Source of the DNA: JBBRVP01 sp038246785
GTDB taxonomy: Bacteria > Actinomycetota > Actinomycetes > Jiangellales > Jiangellaceae
Assembly (NCBI GenBank): GCA_038246785.1
Contig: JBBRVP010000010.1
Coordinates: forward strand, 24,474-88,473
Direction of reading: 5' to 3'
Length of the DNA stretch: 64,000 nt
Positions 63,862 through 64,000 of this stretch are shown here, piece by piece (the stretch's first letter is position 1; the number at the start of each line of letters is the position of its first letter). The notes under the pieces are model-generated. The model was given only the letters and a program-made list of their open reading frames with translations, did no database searches and was not told where the DNA came from. The translations under genes and the position numbers were made by a program.

Positions 63862-64000
63862 CAGAACGTGTTGGGAAAGCACTCGGCGAGCCTCCGTGAC
63901 TGTTGTGACTGAGGTGGCCAGTGTGGCGGTGTGGCGTCCACTTCCCCGCGCCCCTATCCCTCCGATCTGACCGATGAGCAGTGGGCGTTGATCGCGCCGA
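63862..64000 (+). mobile_element. Left end of an IS5-family insertion sequence (truncated by window edge)
   Basis: A terminal-repeat-like GAACGTGTTGGGAAAGCAC begins near 63864, about 65 bp before a transposase reading frame. GTGTTGGGAAAGC ends are common for IS5-group elements. The right end and the target duplication are outside the window, so the exact boundary is an estimate. Confidence 0.7.
63931..64000 (+). CDS. IS5-family transposase, N-terminus only
   Basis: From GTG 63931 the frame encodes an N-terminus containing YPSDLTDEQWALIAP, the opening of the IS5-type (DUF4096) transposase domain. Only 23 codons are in the window, so intactness and the catalytic DDE residues cannot be judged. 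It lies inside the IS left end described here. Confidence 0.85.
   Translation, partial: MASTSPRPYPSDLTDEQWALIAP

Noticed and set aside
1..64000. A novel defence, secretion or secondary-metabolite system
   Set aside because: Nearly every gene belongs to known housekeeping families (translation, cell wall, complex I, menaquinone, haem, cytochrome c biogenesis). Novelty here is confined to regulatory and repeat structures and a few small unknown proteins.

Overview
The window is chromosomal DNA from a high-GC Gram-positive bacterium of the Actinomycetota. The evidence is GC-rich coding with very frequent GTG starts and stop/start overlaps (GTGA, ATGA), and a gene order long known from Mycobacterium and Streptomyces. 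Genes run on both strands. All 62 protein genes but one appear intact; the exception is a transposase gene cut by the right edge. Four tRNA genes (Trp, Met, Thr, Tyr) and a ribosomal L10 leader RNA are present. I see no prophage, CRISPR array, defence island or biosynthetic gene cluster.

Layout. Positions 1-2850 (minus strand) hold tRNA-Trp, secE, nusG, rplK and rplA, running into an L10 leader for rplJL beyond the left edge. Positions 3000-8014 are a mixed group: an aminotransferase, a Gfo/Idh oxidoreductase, a CPBP protease, a deaminase and a membrane-anchored EEP protein. Positions 8011-10566 (minus) hold murB, the hadB- and hadA-like genes, rpmG and three tRNAs; yajQ follows on the plus strand. 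Positions 11307-18144 hold htpX, korAB, rarD, a mycothiol-dependent-type protein and a polyprenyl diphosphate synthase. Positions 18155-33923 are a complete nuoA-N operon (minus). Positions 33993-46379 are the menaquinone block: a menJ-like reductase, menG, menF, menD, menC, menB, menE and menA. Positions 46527-51875 hold a MalY-type lyase, a GAF-GGDEF-GAF protein, a DUF4229 protein, a threonine dehydratase with an Lrp regulator, and a PLDc_N protein. Positions 51902-63648 (minus) read rex-hemA-hemC-hemD-hemB-hemL-phosphatase-resA-ccdA-resB-ccsB. The right edge cuts an IS5-like element.

Together the block encodes most of an aerobic respiratory chain's supply line. It makes early haem intermediates, assembles c-type cytochromes, makes and partly saturates menaquinone, and builds complex I. 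2-oxoglutarate:ferredoxin oxidoreductase adds a carbon/electron entry point. Rex, the NADH/NAD sensor, is encoded here. I find three Rex-operator-like palindromes placed exactly where such a regulator should act: before rex-hem, between menJ and menG, and before nuoA.

The most unusual non-coding structure is an approximately 82-bp element present once near each end of the window (11219-11300 and 63772-63855). It carries two overlapping, mutually exclusive hairpins, and paired base changes between the two copies keep the palindrome perfect. Other structured repeats are a perfect 25-bp-stem hairpin at 46471-46531, a 100-bp imperfect palindrome between menC and menD, six 14-bp repeats abutting the menA start, and a seven-run G-tract beside tRNA-Tyr.
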